Positions 35,209-43,412 of a stretch of 64,000 nt of DNA are shown piece by piece; the first letter of the stretch is position 1, and the number at the start of each line of letters is the position of its first letter. The DNA comes from Candidatus Nitrohelix vancouverensis (GTDB taxonomy: Bacteria > Nitrospinota > Nitrospinia > Nitrospinales > VA-1), in the NCBI GenBank assembly GCA_015698305.1, contig CP048620.1, positions 186,001 through 250,000 of the forward strand. The letters are read 5' to 3'. Position numbers and translations under genes: made by a program. The notes below the pieces were generated by a model. It ran no database searches, was not told the origin of the DNA, and was given only the letters and a program-made list of their open reading frames with translations.

Positions 35209-36276
35209 ATGAACGAAAAAAAATTCACTCTCTGGATTCTTGGAATCATTTTGATCACGCCGTTAATCCTTTTCAGTTTTAACCGCTTTGTCGTTTCCTG
35301 GCTGGACCCCTTGCCCAAGGGAATTCGAGACGTCGACGTTCCGCTTTACAGTAATATGTACCTGACGCCAAACTACAACGGAGTGTCATACCGTTTCAAT
35401 ATTCACAGAGGCGCAAAACATATTCACTTTTCCAGCAATTCGCTGGGCCTGAGAAGTCCCGAACTCACCGAAGACAAAGACCTTATTTTATTCAGCGGCG
35501 ACTCAACCCTCTTTGGCTCCAATCTCAATGATGAAGAGACGGTCCCACAACTACTGCAAAATTTATTCAATCATAAGTACGAGTTCATAAACGCAGGAAT
35601 CCCTGGCAAAGCGATCCCCCACAATTTACTCACATTAAAAGATTTCGTGAAAAAAACTCAGGGCGATCCCAAAATAAAAATACGCTATTTTGTCAACTGG
35701 ATTAAAGAAGGCGACTTTGAATTTCCACGCGATCTGCAGGATGTGCAAATGAGAGCAGAGAAGAATAACTTGTCGTTCAAACGAAAGATGATGGTTCGCT
35801 TTCCAATGCTGACCTCGCTGGCCACGACTCTCATCAATCCGGACCGGTTGTTTCCGATTCGCCATTCGTTTAAAAATTTTTTCGTGGACAAAAAGAATTT
35901 CCGCTTTCAATCAACTGAAAACGAAACGATACAACAACTGCAAGTGGATAGTATCTTCGAAAGGAATCTGGAGTATTTCAGGGAGATGACTCAAATTTGC
36001 AACGATCATCACATTCGAATGATAAACGTGATCGCAACCAGCGGCTACCAGGATATCGTTTATCCAGACAGTTACTCCGACCAGCTTGAATCTGTTTTAA
36101 TAAACGCAGGGGTTACGAAAATAATCAAACTCAAAGATATCTACAACTCCAACCCGGAGCTACTCCCGTCCATCGCCTACTGGGACAACGATTTCGACCA
36201 TTTCACGCTTCCCGCCGCCCGTGAAATCGCCAGACATCTTTATAATTTTTTCAAGCAGGACGGTCTTAAGGAGTGA
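35209..36276 (+). CDS. SGNH-hydrolase-like acetyltransferase partner of MBOAT copy 2
   Basis: A 355-residue protein with an N-terminal membrane anchor (residues 8-27) and a periplasmic SGNH-like domain. The nucleophile motif FSGDSTLFG (GDST at 97-100, Ser99) and the C-terminal DFDHF (Asp328, His331) form the expected catalytic set, and NAGIPGKA resembles the block with the conserved Gly/Asn. Together with the MBOAT two bases upstream it should O-acylate an exported glycan. Unlike the partner of copy 1 it retains the Ser motif. It converges on the second amidotransferase gene. Confidence 0.72.
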   Translation: MNEKKFTLWILGIILITPLILFSFNRFVVSWLDPLPKGIRDVDVPLYSNMYLTPNYNGVSYRFNIHRGAKHIHFSSNSLGLRSPELTEDKDLILFSGDSTLFGSNLNDEETVPQLLQNLFNHKYEFINAGIPGKAIPHNLLTLKDFVKKTQGDPKIKIRYFVNWIKEGDFEFPRDLQDVQMRAEKNNLSFKRKMMVRFPMLTSLATTLINPDRLFPIRHSFKNFFVDKKNFRFQSTENETIQQLQVDSIFERNLEYFREMTQICNDHHIRMINVIATSGYQDIVYPDSYSDQLESVLINAGVTKIIKLKDIYNSNPELLPSIAYWDNDFDHFTLPAAREIARHLYNFFKQDGLKE

Positions 36277-36381
36277 GCAACCCCGGCGCGCCCAAAATGA
36301 GGGTGCGTTGCAATCGAAAATAATTCTGAGGAAAGTTTTGTCGCTTCGATTCTAAAAGCCCGGTTCTACCAAAAGGATGAG

Positions 36382-37701
36382 CTATTTCTGTTCCCAAATA
36401 GACAAACGCAATCGCCATTGGCCATCCTCATATTTCCAGAGGTGAGGCGACCGGAACTGATTCGTCAACGCTTCAAAATAAGCGCGATCCACCAAAGGCG
36501 ATTCAAACATTTTAGAGGGAATTGGAAAATCTTTTTCAGGCAAACTCAGATACTCAAAAATCTCTTCGGCGAATCTTTCCGGGTACTCACCATCGTAACG
36601 ACGAATCAAAGCAATGGCCTCGTCCCTTTCGATATCGCCCATACGAACTTCCTGACTGGCGTCATAGGTGGCGCGACCAATACCAAACTTGACATGCAGG
36701 GTATAGAAATTGAAATCGTCAATCTTATCGTCGATTCCCGCGTACTTGCTATAGGTCCCCGGAGTGCGCTCGGGAGCGGCCTTGAAACCGCTGTTCTCCA
36801 CCGCAAAATAATAATTCGACTGGGGGTGCCACTTCAAATAATAGCCCAAATGATGCACTTCGATTTTTTTCTCCAGCAACTCGTCCAGATTCGGCGGCAT
36901 GTAAGGGGCAATATCTCCCGATGTCATACCAAAATCCTTTTTCAAATCGCTGATCGATACGCCTCCTAAATACACTTGAGACGGATCTTCTGTGGAAAGG
37001 TACTTCCAGCTTTTCAATGCCGTGCTGTTTTCATCCAATGAATTTCCGTACTCCGCCGCATTCTCTCCATAGAACAACAACTGGATATTGAATTTCATCG
37101 CCATTTTGACAGGGAAGTAGAACTGCCCCAGAATGAATGGCTGAAATGGATGAAACAAATTTTCCGTCGCCAGGCGGGTGAGCAAACGATGCACCTTTCC
37201 ATTCGGATTGAACAAATAATTGTCAAAACCGGAATGAATCCACGCGCGCAGATTGTCCCAGCCCCAATCGGTATAAATGTGGGGCGCCCAGGTCACCGTC
37301 AACGGATGCATCCCGAACTTGTATTTCAATTCATAGGCTGTGTAAAAACTATCCTTACCTCCCGACCCGGGAACCAAACAATCGTAACTTCCATCTTTGC
37401 TTCGGTAACGATCGCACACTTCCCACAACATTTTTTCGCGCTCATCCCAATTGATGGACTGGTGTTTACTCGCATTGTGAACGCAGGCGATACAAACGCC
37501 TTCCTCATTGAAAGGAAGCGTCTCTTTTTTTATATCGCGGGTGTGTTTGTATTCCTGCGCCGAATTCGGTTTCTGATTGATGTAGCCGCATTTCTTGCAA
37601 TACTTGATTTCCTGCGGCAATCCCCACATCGTACGGGGATTGCTATTGTCCGGTGCAAATTCAGAAAAATCGACCGGTTGCGGCTTTTTAATGATCTCCA
37701 T
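36382..37701 (-). CDS. N-acetyl sugar amidotransferase, copy 2
   Basis: A 439-residue PP-loop enzyme of the WbpG/PseA family with cysteine pairs at 35/38 and 70/73 and PP-loop GSGGKDS at 112-118. It is only moderately similar to copy 1 (shared CDRYRSKDGSYD and VTWAPH/VTWAPF blocks; different N-termini). It closes the minus-strand legionaminic operon, 31 bp after a PtmA-like SDR. It probably converts an acetamido group of legionaminic acid or a precursor to acetamidino, as known for Leg5Am7Ac-type sugars. Ammonia may come from HisH/HisF copy 2 at 31926-33334. Start at the ATG 37701. Confidence 0.87.
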   Translation of the reverse strand: MEIIKKPQPVDFSEFAPDNSNPRTMWGLPQEIKYCKKCGYINQKPNSAQEYKHTRDIKKETLPFNEEGVCIACVHNASKHQSINWDEREKMLWEVCDRYRSKDGSYDCLVPGSGGKDSFYTAYELKYKFGMHPLTVTWAPHIYTDWGWDNLRAWIHSGFDNYLFNPNGKVHRLLTRLATENLFHPFQPFILGQFYFPVKMAMKFNIQLLFYGENAAEYGNSLDENSTALKSWKYLSTEDPSQVYLGGVSISDLKKDFGMTSGDIAPYMPPNLDELLEKKIEVHHLGYYLKWHPQSNYYFAVENSGFKAAPERTPGTYSKYAGIDDKIDDFNFYTLHVKFGIGRATYDASQEVRMGDIERDEAIALIRRYDGEYPERFAEEIFEYLSLPEKDFPIPSKMFESPLVDRAYFEALTNQFRSPHLWKYEDGQWRLRLSIWEQK

Positions 37702-37732
37702 CAAAGAATCCTCATTTTCAAATTAGAAATAA

Positions 37733-38560
37733 TTACCATGCGCTCAGTCCGCCATCAATCATAATATTCTCCCCGGTAATATAACTCGAAGCGTCTGAAG
37801 CAAGAAATATCAAGGCCCCCACCATCTCGTTGGATCTTGCCATGCGGCCCATCGGTATCCGGGCGCCGTAACGGGATTTGAAGGTTTCATTCTGACCACT
37901 CTCCACTCCGCCCGGACTGATCGAGTTGACGCGAATCCCTTTATCGCCCCAATAAGCCGCCAAATATTGCGTCAGGCCCAGAACGGCCGCTTTCGAAACG
38001 CTGTAACAAGCGGGTGAACTGATTTGCCGCCCCATGTACTCGGAACCTTCGTAGATTCGTTGATCCGGCCCCATCACTCCGTAAATTGAGCTGGTCTGTA
38101 TCACGCTTCCGCCGTTTTCATTCTTCAACATTTCCTTGCCCACAGCCTGGGCAACCAGAAACATCGCGTCAATATTGACCGCCATCACCTGACGCCATAT
38201 CTTGTAGTCGTATTCCTCAAAGGGAGCGTAAAAACCGTCCAGATCATCCGATTTCCAGGCCGCGTTGTTATGCAGTATATCAATAGAACCAAACTCGCCA
38301 ATCACCCCATCGACCATGGATCGAATGGAATCGGGATCCGTTAAATCGGCAACGACCGGAAGGCACTTGCAGGAATAATCCTTGCGCAAAATTTCCGCCG
38401 TCGCTTCAACGCCTTCGGCATTGACGTCCACAATCGCCACCTGCGCTCCAAACTCCGCCAATCCCCGGCAAAATTCTTTCCCCAGGATTCCCGCTCCGCC
38501 CGTCACCACCGCAGTCTTTCCCGTTAAATCAAAAGCCGCCTTCATTTTTCCAGCGCTCAT
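37733..38560 (-). CDS. SDR oxidoreductase, PtmA-like
   Basis: A 275-residue classical SDR with cofactor motif TGGAGILG near 17-24, NNAAW in place of NNAG, catalytic Ser in QTSSIYG, and YSVSK. C-terminal ENIMIDGGLSAW is typical of FabG-like folds. In Campylobacter, PtmA works with PtmF to provide glucosamine-6-phosphate for the GDP-linked legionaminic route; the gene order here, downstream of the Gfo/Idh gene with a 4-base overlap and inside the leg operon, fits that. Family membership is certain, the specific role is inferred from neighbours. Confidence 0.8.
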   Translation of the reverse strand: MSAGKMKAAFDLTGKTAVVTGGAGILGKEFCRGLAEFGAQVAIVDVNAEGVEATAEILRKDYSCKCLPVVADLTDPDSIRSMVDGVIGEFGSIDILHNNAAWKSDDLDGFYAPFEEYDYKIWRQVMAVNIDAMFLVAQAVGKEMLKNENGGSVIQTSSIYGVMGPDQRIYEGSEYMGRQISSPACYSVSKAAVLGLTQYLAAYWGDKGIRVNSISPGGVESGQNETFKSRYGARIPMGRMARSNEMVGALIFLASDASSYITGENIMIDGGLSAW

Positions 38561-39480
38561 ATTTTAATTTCCTCCAACAAGACGGTTCGCTTTTCCTCCT
38601 GCGCTCGAATGCCCGCAATCAACAACCTCATGGAATCATTTGTGTCCTGCATCGGCACCGTATTCGTTCCCGTTCTGATTTGCTGAACAAAACCCTCCAG
38701 CAATCGTTTGAATGCAGAAAAATTATCATGCAAGTCAAAAGAACCGTTTTTCGTCGCTCCAAAAATATCAAACCTAAATGTTTTGCAGGTTTCGCCCAAA
38801 TTATCGACCTGGAATATAGACCCGTTATCCAATTGAATCAGCCGAGACTCAAAGCCCTGCACCGGCGCCATGGAAACATTGATCGGTCGCAAGGATGTTA
38901 AACCAAGCAACGCGTCTATCATGTGAACGCCGTATTTCCTCCAGTCGTTCAAAACCGTCGCCCGTATCAACTTGACCTTTCCAAAACTCGCCCAATCATT
39001 TCTGATTTCGTCCAGCTCCCTGGCGAAACGCATCCCGGAACAAGACATCAACTGAGCATTTTCAAGATAAGGAGAAAAGTAAATCATATCGTCGACATTC
39101 AAAGACAAGGGCTTGTCAACAAATACAAACTTCCCTCTCTTCAGGAACGGTTCAGCCAATTCGCGATGCAACATATAATCATCGCGAGCGATCAGCGCGC
39201 CGTCCACAGCGTCGACCATCTCATCCAGATTCCTGCACACAGTTGCCACGTTCGACGCCCTTGAAAGCCGCGCGCTTTCATCATAATCCTGAGTCCACAC
39301 ATGGGACACTCGAACGCCTTCAATGCCAAACTCTTCAGACTTGCGGCGTCGCAAGTAATCATGAATACCGCCCCATCCCGCCGCATCCATCGCCGCGCCA
39401 TTATAACCGTTGATGATGGCAGAAAAAGAATACGGATGCCCGTTGCCGGGGCTCATCCCCAAGACTCCCAGATTAATCAT
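38557..39480 (-). CDS. Gfo/Idh/MocA-family oxidoreductase, copy 1
   Basis: A 307-residue NAD(P)-dependent sugar oxidoreductase. The N-terminus LGVLGMSPGNGHPYSFSA has an altered glycine motif compared with GxGxxG. DKPLSL (about residues 121-126) replaces the usual EKP catalytic-Lys motif, and the remainder fits the alpha/beta Gfo/Idh C-domain. It is coupled to SDR genes on both sides (8-base overlap upstream, 4-base overlap downstream). PtmF of Campylobacter is of this type, but the window has two candidates (the other at 41761), so which one is PtmF is undecided. The atypical N-terminal glycine pattern makes this one the more divergent of the two. Confidence 0.75.
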   Translation of the reverse strand: MINLGVLGMSPGNGHPYSFSAIINGYNGAAMDAAGWGGIHDYLRRRKSEEFGIEGVRVSHVWTQDYDESARLSRASNVATVCRNLDEMVDAVDGALIARDDYMLHRELAEPFLKRGKFVFVDKPLSLNVDDMIYFSPYLENAQLMSCSGMRFARELDEIRNDWASFGKVKLIRATVLNDWRKYGVHMIDALLGLTSLRPINVSMAPVQGFESRLIQLDNGSIFQVDNLGETCKTFRFDIFGATKNGSFDLHDNFSAFKRLLEGFVQQIRTGTNTVPMQDTNDSMRLLIAGIRAQEEKRTVLLEEIKI

Positions 39481-40225
39481 CCTTAATATCCTGAATTTTC
39501 CTCAGCTTCTCATTGCCGACGCCGCCTAACCAATCCACCCCTTCCAGGTCAGGAAACAAGGGGACCTCGTAACCCAACCAGAAAAATTGTCCCGTCGGCC
39601 CGTCCTCTGGTAGCGAGAGCAAGTAATCCACCGTGGGAAAACAGATAGAGGGTTGTAGCGTCGCGTTGGGAGCCATTTCCGATTGAACAGGCCCCGGACT
39701 CATCAAATTGACTTTGATATTGGACGAGACCAGCTCCTTGCCCAGCGTGATTGTAAGCGAATTCAAGATACTCTTCGAGGCGCTATAAGCCCCATACTCA
39801 GGCGAACAGTTCAAGGGCGCGCCGGAGGTAATATTAATAATCCTGCCAAAATTTTGTTTTTTCATCGCAGGCAAAAGCGTTTTCAACACCATCATCGGGG
39901 CGAGACCATTCACATGAATGGATTGGAGCATCTGCTCCATTTTCAGCGCTTCAATCGAGCCGGGTTGCATCACGCCAGCATTATTGATCACGTAAAATAT
40001 ATCGCCTTCCACGCGAATGATTTCTTCCAGCGCTCCTCCGATTCGGTTCACATCGTTCAAGTCCAGAAAATACGGTCTAACATTTGGAAAATCTTTGAAC
40101 TCGCTACGCAGTTTATCGATTCTCCTGGCAACGGCGATCACTTTGTACTGAGCGCTTAGACGTTTTGCCAAAAACAATCCAACCCCGCTACTAGCTCCAG
40201 TTATGAGAATGTTATTCGACTTCAT
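39473..40225 (-). CDS. SDR oxidoreductase in nonulosonate operon
   Basis: A 250-residue short-chain dehydrogenase with TGASSGVG (9-16), NNAGV, catalytic Ser in NITSGAP and YSASK. The sequence style is that of FabG-like reductases acting on small carbonyls. It sits between a CMP-sugar synthetase (4-base overlap upstream) and a Gfo/Idh oxidoreductase (8-base overlap downstream), so its substrate is probably a sugar of the same branch. It has no counterpart in the Campylobacter leg genes that I recall, which suggests a further modification, for example reduction at C4 or C8. Substrate unknown. Confidence 0.78.
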   Translation of the reverse strand: MKSNNILITGASSGVGLFLAKRLSAQYKVIAVARRIDKLRSEFKDFPNVRPYFLDLNDVNRIGGALEEIIRVEGDIFYVINNAGVMQPGSIEALKMEQMLQSIHVNGLAPMMVLKTLLPAMKKQNFGRIINITSGAPLNCSPEYGAYSASKSILNSLTITLGKELVSSNIKVNLMSPGPVQSEMAPNATLQPSICFPTVDYLLSLPEDGPTGQFFWLGYEVPLFPDLEGVDWLGGVGNEKLRKIQDIKDD

Positions 40226-40944
40226 TGATCCAGGGAATCTTTCGCGATTGAGTTCATCTTTAGAACCGCTTCAGCTATGAGAAAATCAATCTCATTATCG
40301 AGGTCGATAGAACGCTTGATCGGCATCTCAACCGCCCCGCTTTTTCCAAACAACAAGCTCACGCCATCCACAGGCAGGACGTCTATCGAAAACGCATACA
40401 CGCCGCCATTGAGTTGCCATGCCGAAGGAAGTTCCTGGCGAGGCAACCAGGGCACGGCGCCTTCGATAAAAGGCTCTGCCGTCCCATCCTTGATCGCCCA
40501 GGCCCTGTGTGGATTCAAAGAAGCCTCCACAAACGTGGCGACAGAATCATATTTGCCCGACTCCAACGCGTCGAGACAAGCGCGAATATCGCGTGGACGA
40601 CGAAATGGGGATGTCGCTTCCAACAACACCATGTACTTTGCAGTCTCCCCCTCCTCGCGCAGTTGTCTGCACAAATCCCGCAGGCTGTCGATGATCAAGG
40701 CGGAATCCGAAGCCAGATGGTCGGGCCTTTTAAAAATTTCGGCGCCATATTCGTGCCCGACTTCCGCGATCGCGTCGCCGTCGGTGGATACAATTGTGCG
40801 ATCCACCTCCTCGCAACGCAGGCTCGTCTCGATGGACCATGCAATGAGCGGTTTGCCGGCCAGTGATTTTATATTTTTTCCGGGAACCGTTTTGCTTCCC
40901 ATACGTGCGGGAATCACGGCGACCACCCTGCTTCCATTAATCAT
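40222..40944 (-). CDS. Acylneuraminate cytidylyltransferase-like CMP-sugar synthetase 2
   Basis: A 240-residue NeuA-family enzyme that activates a 3-deoxy-nonulosonic or related acid as the CMP-sugar. Signature IPARMGSKTVPGKNIKSLAGKP is at residues 11-32, followed by EATSPFRRPRDI and the metal-site block SIDLDNEIDF. It differs clearly from the other synthetase (41042) in motif 1 and ending. Only one NeuB-type synthase is in the window, so this second synthetase acts on a modified product or on a different acid. It is coupled by overlap to the SDR next to it. Confidence 0.85.
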   Translation of the reverse strand: MINGSRVVAVIPARMGSKTVPGKNIKSLAGKPLIAWSIETSLRCEEVDRTIVSTDGDAIAEVGHEYGAEIFKRPDHLASDSALIIDSLRDLCRQLREEGETAKYMVLLEATSPFRRPRDIRACLDALESGKYDSVATFVEASLNPHRAWAIKDGTAEPFIEGAVPWLPRQELPSAWQLNGGVYAFSIDVLPVDGVSLLFGKSGAVEMPIKRSIDLDNEIDFLIAEAVLKMNSIAKDSLDQ

Positions 40945-41041
40945 CTAGATTCCTTATCCTCAGCCCGAGAACGAAGCTAAAAAAACTCTGCAAATTTGCC
41001 CCTTCTCCAATGTATTCTTCAGAGCGTCTGTGGCAAAGCCG

Positions 41042-41764
41042 CTAAACGTCTCCATTTTTAATTTCCGCCGAATTATCTCTCTTGTACAAAAACTCAACAA
41101 ATTCAAAATCAAGCGCGGAGTCGATATCCATTGACCGTTCCTCCGGCATCACATACAAACGTGTATCCCGGTTAAAAATGGAATCATTTTTCAGCAGCGC
41201 TTCCCTTTGCCAAACATAAATAGAAGCATTCATATCGTAGCATTTTGGAGAATCCTGCCGACGTGTCACGGAGTTTTTGAGAGGCTTGGAAAGCCTCACA
41301 AAACCATCCTCTCCCAGCTCAACCAGATTAAAATAAGGGGAGCGACGCGCAGGGCATCCCGATATGACGTTGGAAACATTTTCCTCTTCCAGAATTTGAA
41401 CCATATTCTCGATGTCCAGCGGAACCCGCAAAGGCGAGGTTGCATCGAGGTCGACCACCACATCAAACCGAGCATTCGCAAGTTTTTCCGATGCCAGCAA
41501 TGCATGCTGAATTGCCGGTAATTTCGGCGCGTTATCTGTCGCCAGATTTTCAGGCCGAATAATAGCATAATCTGCGCCATACACCGTCGCCGCCCTGAGA
41601 ATCGCCTCCGAATCGCTACTGACGACGATACAATCAAACAATTTCGATTGTTGCGCCTGCTTGATGCTGTGGGCAAAAAGTGGAAGTCCGCCCAGTTCGC
41701 GCATATTTTTGTTTTTGAGTCCTTTCGAGCCTCCGCGAACGCAAATCGAGCACAAGCGTTTCAT
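41042..41764 (-). CDS. legF: CMP-legionaminate synthetase (LegF/PtmB-like)
   Basis: A 240-residue cytidylyltransferase of the NeuA family. Motif 1 is ICVRGGSKGLKNKNMRELGG and later LDATSPLRVPLDIENM and SMDIDSALDFEF occur. The variant ICVRGGSKG start resembles Campylobacter PtmB (LegF), the CMP-legionaminate synthetase. It is coupled by a 4-base overlap to the upstream Gfo/Idh gene and lies 97 bp before the second synthetase. Within an operon containing LegB, LegC, LegG, LegI and a LegH-like gene the assignment as LegF is well supported; direct activity is not demonstrated by sequence. Confidence 0.85.
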   Translation of the reverse strand: MKRLCSICVRGGSKGLKNKNMRELGGLPLFAHSIKQAQQSKLFDCIVVSSDSEAILRAATVYGADYAIIRPENLATDNAPKLPAIQHALLASEKLANARFDVVVDLDATSPLRVPLDIENMVQILEEENVSNVISGCPARRSPYFNLVELGEDGFVRLSKPLKNSVTRRQDSPKCYDMNASIYVWQREALLKNDSIFNRDTRLYVMPEERSMDIDSALDFEFVEFLYKRDNSAEIKNGDV

Positions 41765-42672
41765 TTAATGATCCAGGTTTGCTTTTGCGCCGATAGCTCA
41801 ATGGCGTCAATCATCTTAATGATCTCCATCCCTTCTTCGAGCGAACATAATTTATCTTCATCCCGATCCAGAACCGCCTGATGCAACTTCCGAAAGGTGC
41901 TGTTTCTCGGCACGTCGTACTGAAACTCATCACTGTTGATCTGGCCCGTTCCCTTCACCAAATCTATTTTGACCGTCGCCTGATCCAGATTGATCAACAA
42001 TTCTCTTCTCGAAGCCCGATCCAGGTAGTTCAAATGGATCTGCACCATCGGACATCTCTCCGTCGCCATCAATATTGAAAATGCATCATCGCTTTCGATT
42101 TCGATGGAACTGTAACGCCCACCCAATGCGGTCAAGGATTTCCAGCCTCCAAATAGCCAATTCACATAATCCAGTTCATGACTCAAATCCCTCAGAACGC
42201 CGCCGCCGTTCTCTCGCCGCGACGAATAGGTCTGGCGATAATCCCTTTCCGGTCTCCACAATGGCAAGTATTGTCCAGCATAAATCTGAGCGGATACCAA
42301 CTGCTGACCCGCCAATATCTCCTTCAGTCGTAGAATCAAGGGATGAAAACGTAAATTATAACCCACGTGAACAGCCGAGAACTCATTGACCGGCGCCGCG
42401 TTCACTTCATGAAATAACGGTTTTTCTATAAGAACCGTGCCGCGAAACCCAAGCGTGGCCAGCTCCTGTAAGGATGAATGATGTTCGTGAGTCTTGTTAG
42501 CAATCACCACATAATCAGGCGAAGTCGCATCAAGAGCTTCCCGTGTATTGGGATAACAGCCCAAGAACGTTTCCTTTCGCGAAGAAACGATTGACACTTC
42601 AAGCCCCATGTCTCTCAATATATCCGCGTGACGCGAACCAATGGACCCGTACCCAATGATGAGCGCTTTCAT
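41761..42672 (-). CDS. Gfo/Idh/MocA-family oxidoreductase, copy 2 (PtmF-like)
   Basis: A 303-residue oxidoreductase with a regular dinucleotide-binding start IIGYGSIGSRHADIL (residues 4-18), the catalytic motif IEKPLF in the EKP position and YNLRFHPLILRLKE. The ATG at 42672 is preceded by an AGGTGA Shine-Dalgarno; an in-frame ATG 15 bases upstream is less likely. In Campylobacter, PtmF lies directly before PtmB (LegF) in the same order as here. It should act with PtmA on hexose-phosphate for GlcN-6-P supply. The stop overlaps the LegF start. Confidence 0.82.
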   Translation of the reverse strand: MKALIIGYGSIGSRHADILRDMGLEVSIVSSRKETFLGCYPNTREALDATSPDYVVIANKTHEHHSSLQELATLGFRGTVLIEKPLFHEVNAAPVNEFSAVHVGYNLRFHPLILRLKEILAGQQLVSAQIYAGQYLPLWRPERDYRQTYSSRRENGGGVLRDLSHELDYVNWLFGGWKSLTALGGRYSSIEIESDDAFSILMATERCPMVQIHLNYLDRASRRELLINLDQATVKIDLVKGTGQINSDEFQYDVPRNSTFRKLHQAVLDRDEDKLCSLEEGMEIIKMIDAIELSAQKQTWIIK

Positions 42673-42779
42673 TCGCTCACCTTGCATAGTGAATCAGCCC
42701 TAACGCACTTTGATTTCATTTGAAAAGCAATCTCAACATTTAAAAATAAAAATACTGAAAAACAGCGGGATGGCCTGTT

Positions 42780-43412
42780 TCACGAATCGATTTCCTTGGC
42801 AGGGTTTCCATATACAAGAGCGGACTCCGGGACGTTTCTAACGACCACCGAACCTGCCCCGATCAAAGCGCGACTTCCGATACGAATGGACTGAATCACG
42901 CTGGCGGCGACGCCGACATGACTTTCCTCGCCAATCGTCACGCGGCCCGACAATGTAACTCCTGGCGCCAAATGCGTATGTGCGCCAATCTCGCAATCGT
43001 GGTCCACAAGCGCTCCTGTATTGATAATCGCATTATCTGAAATTACGCTTCCGGTCTGAATCACCGCACCCGCCATCACCTGAACACCTTCGCCCAGCCT
43101 GACGTCTTCTGCGATCATCGCCGAAGGATGTACCACGTCTTGAAACGTGAAGCCCCTGGCCTTGAACTTTTCAAATAAACGGCGCCGCAAAGCCGGACGC
43201 GCGATCGAACCCAGACCATTGACCAACACAATATCATCAGGAGAAATAGAATCCAGAATCGAATCGTCTCCAAGCAGAGGAACGCCCGGCAATCCCTTGA
43301 CGGGAACCGCATCCGTCACTCCCTTGATCGAAAGCCCCATGACCTTCAATGCATCGGCAAGAACACGCGCATGCCCTCCGGCGCCAAGTATGATGACGGG
43401 TAACGATCTCAT
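42780..43412 (-). CDS. NeuD/LegH-like sugar N- or O-acyltransferase
   Basis: A 210-residue acyltransferase with an N-terminal NeuD-type Rossmann segment (PVIILGAGGHARVLADAL) and a C-terminal left-handed beta-helix of hexapeptide repeats (INTGALVDHDCEIGAHTHLAPGV; later GAGSVVVRNVP). In the legionaminic pathway LegH acetylates the 4-amino group of the UDP- or GDP-linked diamino sugar; the position between LegI (4-base overlap upstream) and PtmF-like supports that role. NeuD proteins of other clusters O-acetylate sialic acid, so the acceptor is not certain. Confidence 0.82.
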   Translation of the reverse strand: MRSLPVIILGAGGHARVLADALKVMGLSIKGVTDAVPVKGLPGVPLLGDDSILDSISPDDIVLVNGLGSIARPALRRRLFEKFKARGFTFQDVVHPSAMIAEDVRLGEGVQVMAGAVIQTGSVISDNAIINTGALVDHDCEIGAHTHLAPGVTLSGRVTIGEESHVGVAASVIQSIRIGSRALIGAGSVVVRNVPESALVYGNPAKEIDS

